Below, one piece after another: positions 1 through 11,707 of a stretch of DNA of 64,000 nucleotides (position 1 is the stretch's first letter; every line of letters starts with the position of its first letter). The notes beneath the pieces were generated by a model that was given only the letters and a program-made list of their open reading frames with translations, was not told the DNA's origin and did no database searches. This DNA is from Mesorhabditis belari. Taxonomy: Eukaryota; Nematoda; Chromadorea; Rhabditida; Rhabditidae. The translations under genes and the position numbers were made by a program. The stretch lies in assembly GCA_958450365.1 (NCBI GenBank), contig CAUEEP010000750.1:310001-374000 (forward strand), in the 5' to 3' direction.

Positions 1-121
1 ATCGGCAGCTGTCTGTAAAATAGGCAGAAGTCGTCAATAATAATGGAAATTATTTGGACTAAATTGATGGTTTTATGTTGAATAAATTTTAGTTCAAAGT
101 CCGGCAGTTTTCAATTCACCA

Positions 122-872
122 ACCCAATAGTAGTGCACACCGCCGAGCCGAATTGATCACTATTTTACGGTTTCCAAGCTTTCCCAGAAGCTCAACACTC
201 AAATCCCCCACAAGATCTCATCGTCAGCTACATTTTCCGACCCCACATCGATAGGTTTTGATAACCGGTTTTCGAGATTTCGAGTAATTTAGGCAACGCT
301 CAGTGTGCACTACTATTAGAGAGAATACAGTAGTTTTTAAGACTAGACCTTCAAATCTTCTCCATTTTGGCCTTCAAATCGAGTTGAGATCCTTGTGAAG
401 GAAACACATATCGTAGGCCTTGATCCGCAGGGCAACGGTTTGATGTGTTTCCAGGAAAAGCTGACGGATCTGACTCAATTATATATTCCACGCCACCCCG
501 CTCAGCCGATTTGATGACTATTTTACGGCTTCCAAGCTTTCGCAGAAGCTCAACACTCTAATCCCCCACAAGATCTCATCGTCAGCTACATTTTTCGACC
601 CCACATCGATAGGTTCTGATAAGCGGTTCTCGAGATTTCGAGTAATTTAGACGACGATCAGGGTGCATTAGTATTAGAGAGGATACAGTATATGGGTCTT
701 TTTCTTCTCTACATTTAGGGCTTAAGGATTGTGCTTGTGTATTGTTTTGTGCTACATTATTTGTGTGGTTAGGTGTATATTTTAGAAATCTTATCAAGAA
801 CAGCGATCTATGCAAATGTAAATTCCAATTCTTTTCTAATAGTAGTGCACTACTATTAGAGAAAATACGGTA
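122..872. repeat. MITE family copies with TACCGTATTTTCTCTAATAG ends
   Basis: Two near-full copies (about 122-332 and 486-690) of a ~220 bp inverted-repeat element, followed at 832-872 by a solo dimer of the two terminal repeats lying back to back. The ends read roughly TACCGTATTTTCTCTAATAG followed by TAGTGCACC. The interior is shared with the copies at 5963-6177, 6304-6518 and 11161-11382. No coding capacity is seen; the open frames across this stretch are by-products of the repeat. It is a non-autonomous DNA element by structure. I could not identify its mobilising transposase. Confidence 0.8.
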
Positions 873-875
873 AGT

Positions 876-945
876 GATCAAATGGTGTAGTGCTAGTGCG
901 CTACGGTCAGATTTTTGCATCCCTGGTTCGGATCCGGGTGCAACT
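876..945 (+). pseudogene. tRNA-like relic
   Basis: An A-box-like stretch (TGGTGTAGTGCTAGTGCGC) is followed by a B-box (GGTTCGGATCC) inside a pairable T-arm (CCTGG/CCGGG), then a T-rich run that could end Pol III transcription. The acceptor strands do not pair and no convincing anticodon arm forms. It is therefore a decayed tRNA or the head of a tRNA-derived SINE. Confidence 0.4.
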
Positions 946-1002
946 TTTCTTTTTGGTTTTTTTTAAAAACAATTTCTAACACTTTTTTATTTTAGTATTT
1001 TG

Positions 1003-1127
1003 AATATGTATAGGGCGAGCCAACCTTCTAACTGGTCCGGAGTCGATTTGAGGGCAGATTTGGAATCAGCACGAAAAACTCGTCTAGATGTGCTAGGCCA
1101 CGTTTTAAAAGCTGATGGTAAGTTGAC
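1003..1127 (+). CDS. Possible first exon of an unidentified gene
   Basis: A TTTTAG acceptor lies about 18 bases upstream of an ATG at 1003. The frame encodes about 41 residues (MNMYRASQPSNWSGVDLRAD...) and ends at GCTGATG before a good donor, GTAAG. Downstream at about 1270-1385 there is another open stretch rich in Ser and Lys that could be a later exon, but the phases do not join cleanly by the splice sites I can see. No family is recognised. It could also be a fragment stranded among repeats. Confidence 0.3.
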
Positions 1128-1452
1128 GAACCTCCCTTGTAAGGCGATTCTGTTTCTCAATCGCTTTTCGAGCTACAGTACAGTTTAAAATATTCAGTCA
1201 AAATACTGGACATTTTTTGGTGAAATTAGATCTAAAATTTGAAGTATCAGTGTTGTAAAAAAGTTTAGTCGTCATTTAAAATCTACAAGATTTCCGGGAA
1301 AAGAAACTGAAAAAGATATTCAATCAAAGGAAAGCTCAGAAAGTACATGTAGTGAATTCTCAGCAAATCCTTTTTCTAAAATGTTTTCTAAAATGGCATC
1401 TATTTTCAAAAATAGATCTTTGACCCCTAAGGGATTTGGATTTGGAGATTTT

Positions 1453-1515
1453 CGATTTGAACCCCTAACCTTTCGATCTTTCGATCTATTAGCGCTACTA
1501 TTGCGTCAAGGAGTC
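1453..1515 (-). pseudogene. tRNA-Trp-like pseudogene
   Basis: Read on the minus strand it keeps the 5' part (GACTCCTTGACGCAATAGTA), anticodon-arm flanks and the T-arm side of the tRNA-Trp at 4346-4417, but the anticodon loop is garbled by a repeated TCGATC/TTCGATC and the stems no longer pair. It is a degenerate copy of that gene. Confidence 0.55.
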
Positions 1516-1920
1516 ACGAGATCGGCCAGGCGAATGACAATTATTATTCTCATTAGAAAACTAATAATAAGGGTGATTTATTGGATAGCCCTATCCCACC
1601 AACAATTACAACTCTTGGCTTCAATATTACCGGCATATCAATCTTATATAACTTCTATTATACAAGAAAACAAAATCAAATTTGCACAGTTGCGATAATT
1701 TGGATTTTGAGAGGATTATTGACTGTAAATCTGCAAGTTGGTTAATTTTTCAGAATTTCCCAGAAAATTCATAAAGCTTAAAGGGGAAAGAAGAGAAGAG
1801 CCTGGGAATTTATTGTTCTTATGAATTCAGGGTCGAGAATCTTTCAGCGGGGCTCTAGAACCTGTTAATTTTGCAAATCCAGCTCAGAAACCAGGTCAAG
1901 TCCAACTCTGTGGGTATAGT

Positions 1921-2840
1921 GCGGCAATCCCCCTTCCCCACCCACCCAAAAGTGGGTAGACACTCCCTTCCCACTTTTGGGTAGGGGGAAGGGGGTCAAT
2001 CATCTCATCTTTATCCCTTTTTGGCGTACTTTATGCTGAAAATTTGTAAACCCAGCCTTCTGGAGCACTGAATTCATCATTTTCTTTTGCAAAAACGCAC
2101 TTTTCTGTGAGAAAATGAGGAATTGAGTGCATGAGAAAGAGCATTTAAACGTTAAAACAGTAAACGAGTATCAATTTTCTCCTTCTAATCAATTCTAACA
2201 ATTTAAGAAGATTATTTAATTGGATAAATGAATCGAAAACGATAAACGATAGCTTTTTGTCTTGAAAAAACCTTCTTTGATTTCTCAAAAACCTCATCGT
2301 TAACGCTGGCTTTCTTTAGCATCATTTTGTGCTCAATTTCTGTAAACACACACTTCCTGGTGCACTTCCTGTTTCACAATTCTCCAGTTTTCTTTGAATA
2401 ATAAGATAAGAACTTTCAAAAAGTTCCGGGTAAAAATATCGCGTATTTTTGGATCTATATTTTTAGAAAATCCCCCCAAGATCCCCCAAGATCCCCAAGA
2501 TCCCCCAGAGCTGTGCACCCCTCAGCTTTCCGACAATTCCCTTGGCTTTAAAGTACCCGGGTACTTAGAAGTGCCATTCTCCTTTACCTCACGGAGGACA
2601 TCCGCTGCCGATAAAACCTCGCCGATAGAACAGTTTGCTTGGAATCTTTATAAAGAATCTATTTCATCAAAATGCCTTCCTGTTAAAGAAGATCTCGATT
2701 ATCAAAAGTAAGACGCATGGGATGAAGGTGAAGTTGAAGAGTTAGCGGAAGACGAACAAGACTTGCCTAGGCCTTCACGTAAAAGATCTCATTCGTTCAC
2801 GTCAATACAGTGATGAATGTCTTCATTTCATTAGCTTCAT
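1921..2840. repeat. Repeat-rich stretch with a decayed coding fragment
   Basis: An inverted C/G-rich repeat at 1925-1997 (CCCACCCAAAAGTGGG core) is followed by a MITE-like unit (about 2022-2160, ends GTACTTTATGCTGAAAA and its complement; relatives at 12.8, 15.6, 20.2 and 49.0 kb). From about 2520 to 2840 a plus-strand open frame encodes an acidic peptide (TSRRTSAADKTSPIEQF...) interrupted by a stop and frame change. A diverged second copy of its C-terminal part follows at 2887-3036. Confidence 0.5.
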
Positions 2841-3036
2841 TTTGTGCTCAATTATTAGCATCTTTATATTATATTTATTATACAAAATGCCCTCCTGTTA
2901 AAGAAGATCTCGATTATCAAAAGCAAGACGGATCCGATGAATTTCAAGAGTTAACGGAAGACGAACAAGACTTGGCCTTCAGCTAAAAGATCTCATTCGT
3001 TCACAGACGAATTCGAAAATCAATACAGTGATTAAT
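2541..3036 (+). pseudogene. Duplicated acidic-protein exon, broken
   Basis: Two tandem versions of the same coding stretch lie here. Both contain PVKEDLDYQK followed by an acidic run (EDEQDL) and KRSHSFT. In the first a TAA follows DYQK; in the second the frame shifts at the ATG side and again after EDEQDL. I do not recognise the family. The duplication plus independent lesions in both copies points to pseudogene fragments. Confidence 0.4.
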
Positions 3037-3522
3037 GTCTTTATATGTGAACTAATCATTGAACTACTCATAACTCTAATTATTCGCATCTTTCTATGAA
3101 ATATTTTACATTATTGATCGCTAAATTATATAAATGTTTCAAAAATTTTAAAAACAAATTTAAATCAAACTATTAAAGTTGTATTAAAAATTTAGAGCCT
3201 TGAAGAACTATTTTTGACCAAACTTTGTTTTGGAAAAAGTTTTCCAGTAAAAGTAAAGTCAAAGTTAAAGTTAAAGTAATAAATTTTGAGATTTTTGACT
3301 ATTTTGAAGCAAAAACTTAACATTTATTTACATAATTTATATGGGAATATAGAGAAATGTTTCTACTATTTGAAAGTGAAAAAAGATTGCAAAAATCTTG
3401 AATTTGAAAAAAGTTATAAGAGTTTTAGTGAAAAAAAGAGAAAGATTTTTGGGGAAGGGGACATGGAGGCCCTTTCCCTTTCGACTTTTGGGTGGATCGG
3501 AAAGGGGGGAGTTGTCGCACTA

Positions 3523-4020
3523 TATCTGTGGGTATAGTAAAGTAAACTGAACTAAACTAGACTAGTTTCAAAGTAGACTTCAGCAAATTATAGAAAAGAC
3601 TAAAAACCCGATTCCCGTCCGGGTCCCCGTCCCCTTTCGAAAGTTCGTCGCGGCGAGCGAGTTGATTGTAAAAGTGCGGTTTTTTTTTTGATAAAAGGCG
3701 ATTTTAAAAAATCGAGTCAGACGGATTTCGATAATTTCTTCACCATTCGATTCAGCACAATTTTCTGCGTCGAATGGATATTCAAACGATAGATAGAGAG
3801 TGATAGAGAACACCATTTCGCGCGGATGTGCGGTGGGCCCTTTCCATTTCCACTTTTTGGGTGGATCGGGAAGGCGGAAGTTCGCCAAAACAAGAACGGA
3901 AGCAGAAACTATATCTGTGGGTATAGTAAAGGAAAGTAAACTAAACTAAACTAGTAAACTAGTTTAAAAGTCGACTTAGTCAAATTATAGAAAAGACTAA
4001 AAACCCGTTTCCCAGCCTGT
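3523..4020 (+). repeat. Direct repeat of ~100 bp around a non-coding stretch
   Basis: CTATATCTGTGGGTATAGTA and the following ~85 bases (ending GAAAAGACTAAAAACCCG) occur at 3523-3613 and again at 3908-4013. The spacer contains another AAGGGGG/CCTTTCC-type segment related to 1925-1997. No gene is seen between 3040 and 4345. Confidence 0.6.
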
Positions 4021-4345
4021 ACTGGCTTAAAAATGGCTTTTGGATAACCTAAAACTGGGCTAAAACGATTAATACATGAGAAATTGAGTTAGCTTTTACA
4101 AAAAACAAAATCTATCTGTATCTTTTAACACTTTTACATAGGAAAAATACTAATCGAGGCTAAAAATCAAGCACAACTTCTATAGTGAATTCTCATCCAT
4201 TTTCCAATCATTCCATAAGGTACTTATAGTGTAAAAGCTGCATGATTGGCGGAAAAAAGCGAAAAGAGAATTTTTTGACACTACAAGGACTTAGAAAGTA
4301 AGTTTCGTGAATTCTCATCCATTTTTAAAAAAAATTTGACGTGTT

Positions 4346-4417
4346 TGACCGCTGCGGGACTTGAACCCCCAACCTTTCGATCTGGAGTCGAACGCGCTAC
4401 CATTGCGCCAAGGAGTC
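4346..4417 (-). tRNA. tRNA-Trp (CCA), possibly functional
   Basis: A 72-nt cloverleaf on the minus strand. The D-arm (GCGC...GCGC) and the anticodon stem (TTCGA/TCGAA, loop CTCCAGA, anticodon CCA) pair perfectly, and the B-box GGTTCAAGTCC is present. One mismatch falls in the T-stem and one C-C plus one G-T in the acceptor stem, so it may be under relaxed selection. A degenerate copy sits at 1453-1515. Confidence 0.65.
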
Positions 4418-6918
4418 ATGGTGGAGAGGGGGCGAATTGGGGGTTTTATTCGCAGTAAGACAATAAGAATGATGCAATTATTTCATCAATATTTCACTTA
4501 TTTCACTTACAATTACAATTCTTGATCTTAATCTTACTAGAAGCTATAATAATTTGGAAGGAATTCAACTCAACTCAGAATTCAACTCAGAATTTGGAAG
4601 GAATTCAACTCAAATACAGATCTTTGAGCTGAAACCAGTGCCATGTCAACCTTTAAGAACCCAATTATCAAATCGAGTAAATCGAGTGGCACAAAGGTAA
4701 ATCGATTACGAGGATTCCAAATCTGGTGTTCAATAATTACGCGGACTTTGTATTTTAAGTGTAACTCAGCATTCACAAGGGAACGTTCAGAACTGACTGT
4801 GACATTTCGACACGAAACAAAGGCACAAAGATAAATCGATTACGAGGATTCCAAATCTGTAATCGCTTTTTTGTTGACACGCGTTGGTGTTCGAGATATA
4901 AGCGTGCAATTATTTCAGTAATATTTCACTTACAATTACAATTCTTGATCTTAATCTTACTAGAAGCTATGATAATTTGAACGGAATTCAACTCAAAACT
5001 TATATTCGAATTTTTGAGTTGAAAACCGAGCTCAATCTACTATAAATAAAACAGAAACACGTCTGTTCGTTGGCAAAAAGGGGCGGGGCTTAGATTGGAA
5101 AACGCCAACGTGGAAAACGCGACTTTAGTAAGCCTTTTTCGTTTGTTATCACAATAAAAGTATTTTAAGATTAGGATTTTAGATATTAAAGCTATAATTA
5201 AGTCCATTTCTGGTACATAACCATCTCTAGATCAAAGGATTATCGGATTAGTTAGTCAAACAAAATTAGCTGGTGTTGTTATGGCTATAATTAAGTTCAT
5301 TTCTGGTACATAACCACCTCCAGATCAAAGGATTATCGGATTACTCAAACAAAATGAAGCTGGTGTTGTTATGGCAATTAGCTGAATATCCAAAAATGCA
5401 CGTAAAGAACAAATATTCAGTTGAAATCCAAATTTTCAAAAATGCACTGAATTGGATGAAATTTTTTATTGAAAAGCTCATGTGAGTTCCATAGTTTCGA
5501 AAAATGATGATAGAAGATGAAATTGAAAAGAAAAGACAATCAAAAATTAGCCGAAGGGTTTTTTGTGGTCCAGATTGAAAGATTAAGTGGTAAATTTAAT
5601 GAAAAATTTCAAAAATTGCAAAATCACAGATTCATCAAGTTAGAAATTAAGATTTGCGAAAAACTTCTTCAGCGAGTTTCCCGAAGAGACCGGCTTCTTT
5701 ACAGAGAACGGCTTTCCCGAATTGAGCGTAGAGTTTCTGGCTAATACCCTGGAAATTCGTCTTTATAAAATATATTTCAGGATTTGAATTTTTATTTCAA
5801 ATTGCTTCTATAACATTTTGTTCTTTGTTTTCTTTAGATATCGGAGGGCAAAAACCGATTTTTGTGTATCAATTATGAAAGAGTGCATATTTAGATGTTT
5901 CTCGAAATCTACGCTAGATACCTTTACAAGAATTTACCTATAGATACTGGAAGTTTATTAAAACCGTATTTTCTCTGATAGTAGTACTTTGAGGCCTAAA
6001 TTGCTCGAAACCTCGAAAAGCGCTTATCAGAACTTATCGATGTGGAATCGGAAAATGTAGCTGACGATGAGATCTAGTGGGGGATTTGAGTGTTGAGCTT
6101 CTGCGAAAGCCAGGAAACTGTAAAATAGTCAACAACTCGGCCCGCCGGGGTGCACTACTATTAGAGAGAATACGGTATATGTTACATCCTATCTAGACTG
6201 ATTCTTGAACGAACGTCCGATTTGAGTGAAGTGAGGTCAAACGTTTGATCTAGAATCAAGCCGATCATTCTAAATCTAAGTCTGGATCGGACGTCTGGAT
6301 CGGATTTTCCCTAATAGTAGTGCACCCTGAGCGTCGCCTAAATTGCTCGAAATCTCGAGAACCGCTTATCAGAACCTATCGATGTGGGATCGGAAAATGT
6401 AGCTGACGATGAGACCTTGTGGGGGATTAGAGTGTTGAGCTTCTGCGAAAACTTAGAAACCGTAAAATAGTCATCAACTCAGCTCGGCGGGGTGCACTAC
6501 TATTAGATAAAATACGATAATGATCTCTTTTATGTGTTTGAACATTTCTGCAGAGATTACTTGAGTTGGAGATCATTTTTTAGAACAAGGAGATTCCTTG
6601 TTTGATCAGAGAACAAGGAAATTCCTCGCTCCTACAAACAACGAACGAGTAAATTTACATGAAATTTTCTCTCTATGACTTTTTTTATCATTAAAAGTTT
6701 AACTAGATTTATTTTTATCTAAATAAGCAATTCAGAAAAGAAAAACAATTTACTTTCCAAAGTTTAGAGGTGATTTTTTTGAATAACAAAACAGAGTGTT
6801 CATTTCATTTTAAGAAAATCAAAATTCATCGTCAAATCAAGCTAAAAACTCTCAATTATTGGACCTTTTTTCTGGTATAGATTGCAGTATTAGATTTGCT
6901 CCTGATTACATATATGAT
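4418..6918. other. Non-coding, repeat-rich stretch
   Basis: No supportable gene. Contents: a duplicated segment (4506-4573 and 4928-4995, sharing CTTGATCTTAATCTTACTAG), another at 4689-4726/4821-4858 (AATCGATTACGAGGATTCC), a tandem duplication of ~90 bp at 5185-5375, and two MITE copies at 5963-6177 and 6304-6518 with the same ends and interior as those at the left edge. Confidence 0.6.
5963..6518. repeat. Two MITE copies in tandem
   Basis: Elements at 5963-6177 and 6304-6518. Both carry GGTGCACTACTATTAGA at one end and the complementary CTAATAGTAGTGCACC-type sequence (degenerate in the first) at the other. The interior ATCGATGTGGGATCGGAAAA and TAGCTGACGATGAGA is shared with the copies at 122-690 and 11161-11382. 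Confidence 0.75.
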
Positions 6919-9900
6919 CTAATTGTTAACCTGCAAATAACTTGGATGTGCCATCGCTTCAGTGAACTTCTCGATCACTATCGTCTCGTCACCAAACTTC
7001 GACTTTTGATACTGCAAATTTTTTTGATTGAGAGGAAAATGCCCCTTCTCACTTCAAACAGCATACTACAGTATTTAGAGAAAGCTTTTCGCATCACCGT
7101 GGCGCTTTGATCGGTGAAGCCGATTGCTGGAATTGAATGTTGTTCTTTTTTTCCACTTTCAATTTTCACATTTGCTTTTTGCATCCCCTTCACGGCGGCG
7201 CTTTCCAAAATTTCTCCAAGACACTTTTAGAGGTCTCGGGCTTAATGCTATCCTCAAACTTGGGTAATTAAACCAGAGTGAGAGATCTCTGTCGCGCTAT
7301 CTGTGAAGGCCGTGCGTTAGATGCCGTTTTTCCCACGAGATAGACAAAGGGTACAAACAAAGGGTACAAAGTCTTGGGATCTCTTTGATGAAAAAGGATC
7401 TCTCTTTCTTTTACTATTTCAACCGTCTCTCAGTGCTGAATGTTGTAATGATCAGGCTGAAAGAACGGCATCCCGCCGATCTCCCAGGTTAAGCAACATT
7501 GTCCTAGGTTAATACTTGGATCGGAAACGGCTCTCCCCGCGTTTTAATCTTTTGCTTTCTGTCGTTGGGGTAAATGATTGTCTTAGCCAGAGGCCAGAAG
7601 CGATAGTGAACGAGGCAAGGGGAGGGTATCTATCGGGGAGACGTGCGATTGTTCGCAATTGTTAGCGCACTCAAAGAACACCTGGGAAATCGGAATTTAG
7701 TCTTCATTCAGTCATCTCTTTCAAACTCACTCGATGAGAACAAAATGATATTCCTGAGCAAAACGAATTCCTCATCACAAATATTGGCTCGTTTCATTGA
7801 GGGAATGATCGTGGAAAGCCCGAATTCAATCAAAAAACCCATCGAGTTCGCCAAACTGGAATTAGAGATTTTGTTAAAAGCTTCTTCTAGATTTCTCATA
7901 ACTGATTAGTTAACCAACTCTTTATATAATAGTAGATCATGTTTGGAGACTCGTGTGCCAAGAAGAACAAGGAAACCGTCATAGTTGTACTTGTAAGTGT
8001 AGTAGAAATCAATGAAGATGATTTGACGGAGATATTGCTGACAACAGAGATTCACCTGAATGGTGAAATTCTGACAGTTAAAGCTGATAAGCTAAAATAT
8101 TCGACGTGATATTAGTTAGGTCTGACATTCGTCTAAAGCTTATCTTAGAACTACTCTAGCTGATTCAAAGGCTAGTCGGGCAGGGCCTGGTTTGATCGGT
8201 GACCATATGGGTCAGACCTGGTCTGGCTTATGGCTCAGGCTCAGGCTCAAGCTCAGGCTTAGGCTTAGGCTTAGGCTTAGGGCTAGGCTTAGGCTCAGGC
8301 TTAGGCTTAGGTTCAGGCTCAGGATCAGGCCACAAATCAAACCGGGCTTATGACCAGACACAAAGCTAGGTCAATTTAAAACGTCACTTACACAATGTTC
8401 TGAGCTTGATCTAATTCCAGACCATATCAGATCAGATCTAATTCCAGAACAAATCAAAAACAAGAGCTCTGAGTCTAACCCTGTCAATCACAGCTTGCTT
8501 ACGTCTTCCTTAAGTCTCCAAATTCTTCCCTAACCCGATCCACTTCATCCAGCTGCCAGAATTCTGGAATCGATCGAATCCAATCCGAGATGAGCACAAG
8601 TGAGCGAGCGAATGTCCGTCCGCCCATTGATTGACGCAAGTTTTCAGGTACTTGATGATTAGTGGAGAGATGGAAACCAACCTAAGCAAAAGGATAAGAT
8701 TAGAAAATATCAGGTTGACCGGAAAGTCTCCGTTTTCCAATAGATAAGTCTAATAGACTTTTTCCAATAGATAAAGTCTCCTTTTTCCAATAGTCTAATA
8801 GATAAGTCTTGAATACAAAAATCAAATCTCCTAATAGTCTTGGTCTAACTCACCGGTACTCTGGCGCAAATCGTTGTCGGATTGTTGAGCACATCTCGCA
8901 TTGAGCAGTTCAACTTGTATTTGAAATCAAACTTCACCGAGGTGCAGGGTTGATCGTTTTGAAGAAATCTGAAAAATTTGAGCAAATTCTGGGTTTTTTT
9001 TTTTTGTATAAAGTACTATGAGATCTACAGAGTGTCCGGAAAAAAAAGTGGTCATCGATTTGAATCTAGAAAAATTTTCTCGTTGATTTTTCAAGGCTTA
9101 TTGTGGTGTCAGAATTGGTTTTGCCTCAGGCGCCACATAACAAGATCAAGTTCATTTTTTTGGGGTGAATTGGAGTCATGCATGGGCTGGGGAGCTCAAA
9201 ATCCACGTAAAACACACTTTTGAATTCCTCTATTTCAAATCTTTCTACCTTTTGTTTCTTTTTTGTTCTTTTAGTGTTCTAGCCACAATTTCAATTTGTA
9301 TTGTTGGATTGATCTTGAGAATCTTGAGAATATAGTTAATTTTTTAAAAATCCTTTTGTTTCTGCTTTCCCAGGACCGATTTTCAAGATTCTAACATCAA
9401 AACAAATTTATAGAAACAAAAAGTAGAAGGGTGAGGCCTTCAGGTTATGAGATTGATGCGCTGCCGAATGCGCTATTGGAGCAACTTGTTCACCGACAAA
9501 AAGAGAGAAATAGAGGAATTCAAAAGTTATGCTTTTCATGTATACGTGGATTTTGAGCTCCCGGGCTGATGCATGACCCCCATATTCACAAAATCATAGA
9601 AAAAATGAACTTGATCATGTTGTGTCTGAGGTAAAACCAATTCCGACACCAAAATGAGCCTTGAAAAATCAACGAGGCTCAAACCGATGACCACTTCTTT
9701 TCCGAACAGCATTTTTGTAAGCTTCCCTTTTCTCCATCCAACTTTTCCACAAACCTATCCAATTCCACAAGTCCTTTCAAATCCCAAATCGTTTTCATAT
9801 CATTCGGAATGCTCGGGGCTTTGAAAGTCTTTGCTACGAGTTGGAGTTCTCTCTAAAACAATTGTTGGATTGAAATGATGATGATTGAATGATTGAATGA

Positions 9901-11656
9901 TCCAGGAAATAATTGAGAGCCTTTAACTCGAGTAAATTTTTGATCTTACAGAATCAGGCGACGGGGTGGCGCGAGTGAAAGACTCGGGCTCGAATTGCGT
10001 CAAAATTTTCCCGTTTTTCTTCAATCGAAAGCCGACATTGGCTCGTTTCTCGCGCAATTTGCAACCTTGACGACGTGCTGTGACTAAATATTTCAATATT
10101 TGAAAATCTAGATGTATTTTAATTATCTGGACACAGAATTAAATCTCGTTTTAAGGAGATTTCCTCTCTCACTCACTTTCTGGTATCATTCCCACTTTAA
10201 TGCATTTCGTGTAGCGGCAAGGAATGCATTTAGAACGACCTGAAATTTGTATTTAACTATTTGCTATTAATATAATTATATAACTATTAATATAATTATA
10301 TAACTATTAATATAATTATATAGCCATTAATATAACTATATAACTATTAATATAACTATAAAACTATTAATATACCTCTTCATTTCCATATCAAGATACC
10401 TTTCCCACGAAAATCCTGTTTCTCGCACAATTTTCGATTCTGACATTCAGCCGCTCGAGCGCCAGAAGTGGTGGCTCGCAGGAAGAACACTTTACAACTA
10501 CTAAAAAGAAAAAGTTAACCTAATTTAAAAGAATAAATAACAAAAGTACAGTCGACTCTCAATATAGCGACTTGCTCGATATAATGATTTTTTGATATAC
10601 CGTATTTTCTCTAGTGGATTCCAAGCCGGAAAAATCATTTTTCAAGAGCTATTCAGGTTTTTAATCATAAAAGGTTAATACAATTGTGTTTTAGAAAAAC
10701 AACTTGTCTGATGTATACCAGGATCCTATTAACAAAATCTTCGTTCAAGGATTAATGGTTCACACTTATGTTCGGTCGATCGATGTCAAGACTTATTTTC
10801 ATAATCTCGTCAATGATGCTCTGGTTGCTCTTCCAAGCCGGAAAAATCATTTGATGGGTGAGTCTTCTTTTATATGATGGAACTAAGCACATTTAGTTTT
10901 GTTCGACTTTTTCGAGAAGAATTATATCGGTCATATGGGGGTATATGGTCGATACATTTTTCCGCGGTATCCAATTGAAATGTAGAATTCTTTCGACTCA
11001 ATTATGAAGAATGAACACATTGGAAACTCTTCACAAGAGTGGAATGGATCTTATAATGGAATCCACTAGAGCTTTAAGATCGAGATTCAAGAATTCAAGA
11101 ATGGCGATTATTTTTTAGTGTTAACACAAGTTTTTAAGGATTTTGTTAACAAAGTATAAATACCGTATTCTCTCTAATAGTAGTGCACCCCGCCGAGCCG
11201 AGTTGATGACTATTTTACAGTTTCCAAGCTTCTGCAGAAGCTCAACACTCTAATCCCCCACTAGATCTCATCGTCAGCTACATTTTCCGTCCCCACATCG
11301 ATAGGTTCTGATAAGCCGTTCTCGAGATTTCGAGCAATTTAGGCGACGCTCAGGGTGCACTACTATTAGAGAAAATACGGTAGCTGTTCCATTTCGCAAT
11401 CCCGATAGAATCGTTATATCGAGAGTCGACTGTAATAAATTTTGTGTAAGCTATAAGATAATTTGAAGATAACTTTCAATGTATGTTGGTGAATTAAAAA
11501 CCCAAAAAAAAAAAAAAAATAAATTTTTTTTTAAAAAAAAAATTTTAAAAAAAAAAAAAAATTTAAAAATTTTAAAAAAAAATTTTTATAAAATTTAAAA
11601 ATTTTTATTAAATTTTTATTTTTTTAAATAAAAATTTTTAAAAAAAAACAAAAAAG

Positions 11657-11707
<51 letters not shown>

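Noticed and set aside
8510..8740. 76-codon minus-strand frame beginning MENGDFPVNL
   Set aside because: The nuclear receptor exon 8 (ARSLVLISDWIRSIPEF) uses a different frame of the same DNA.
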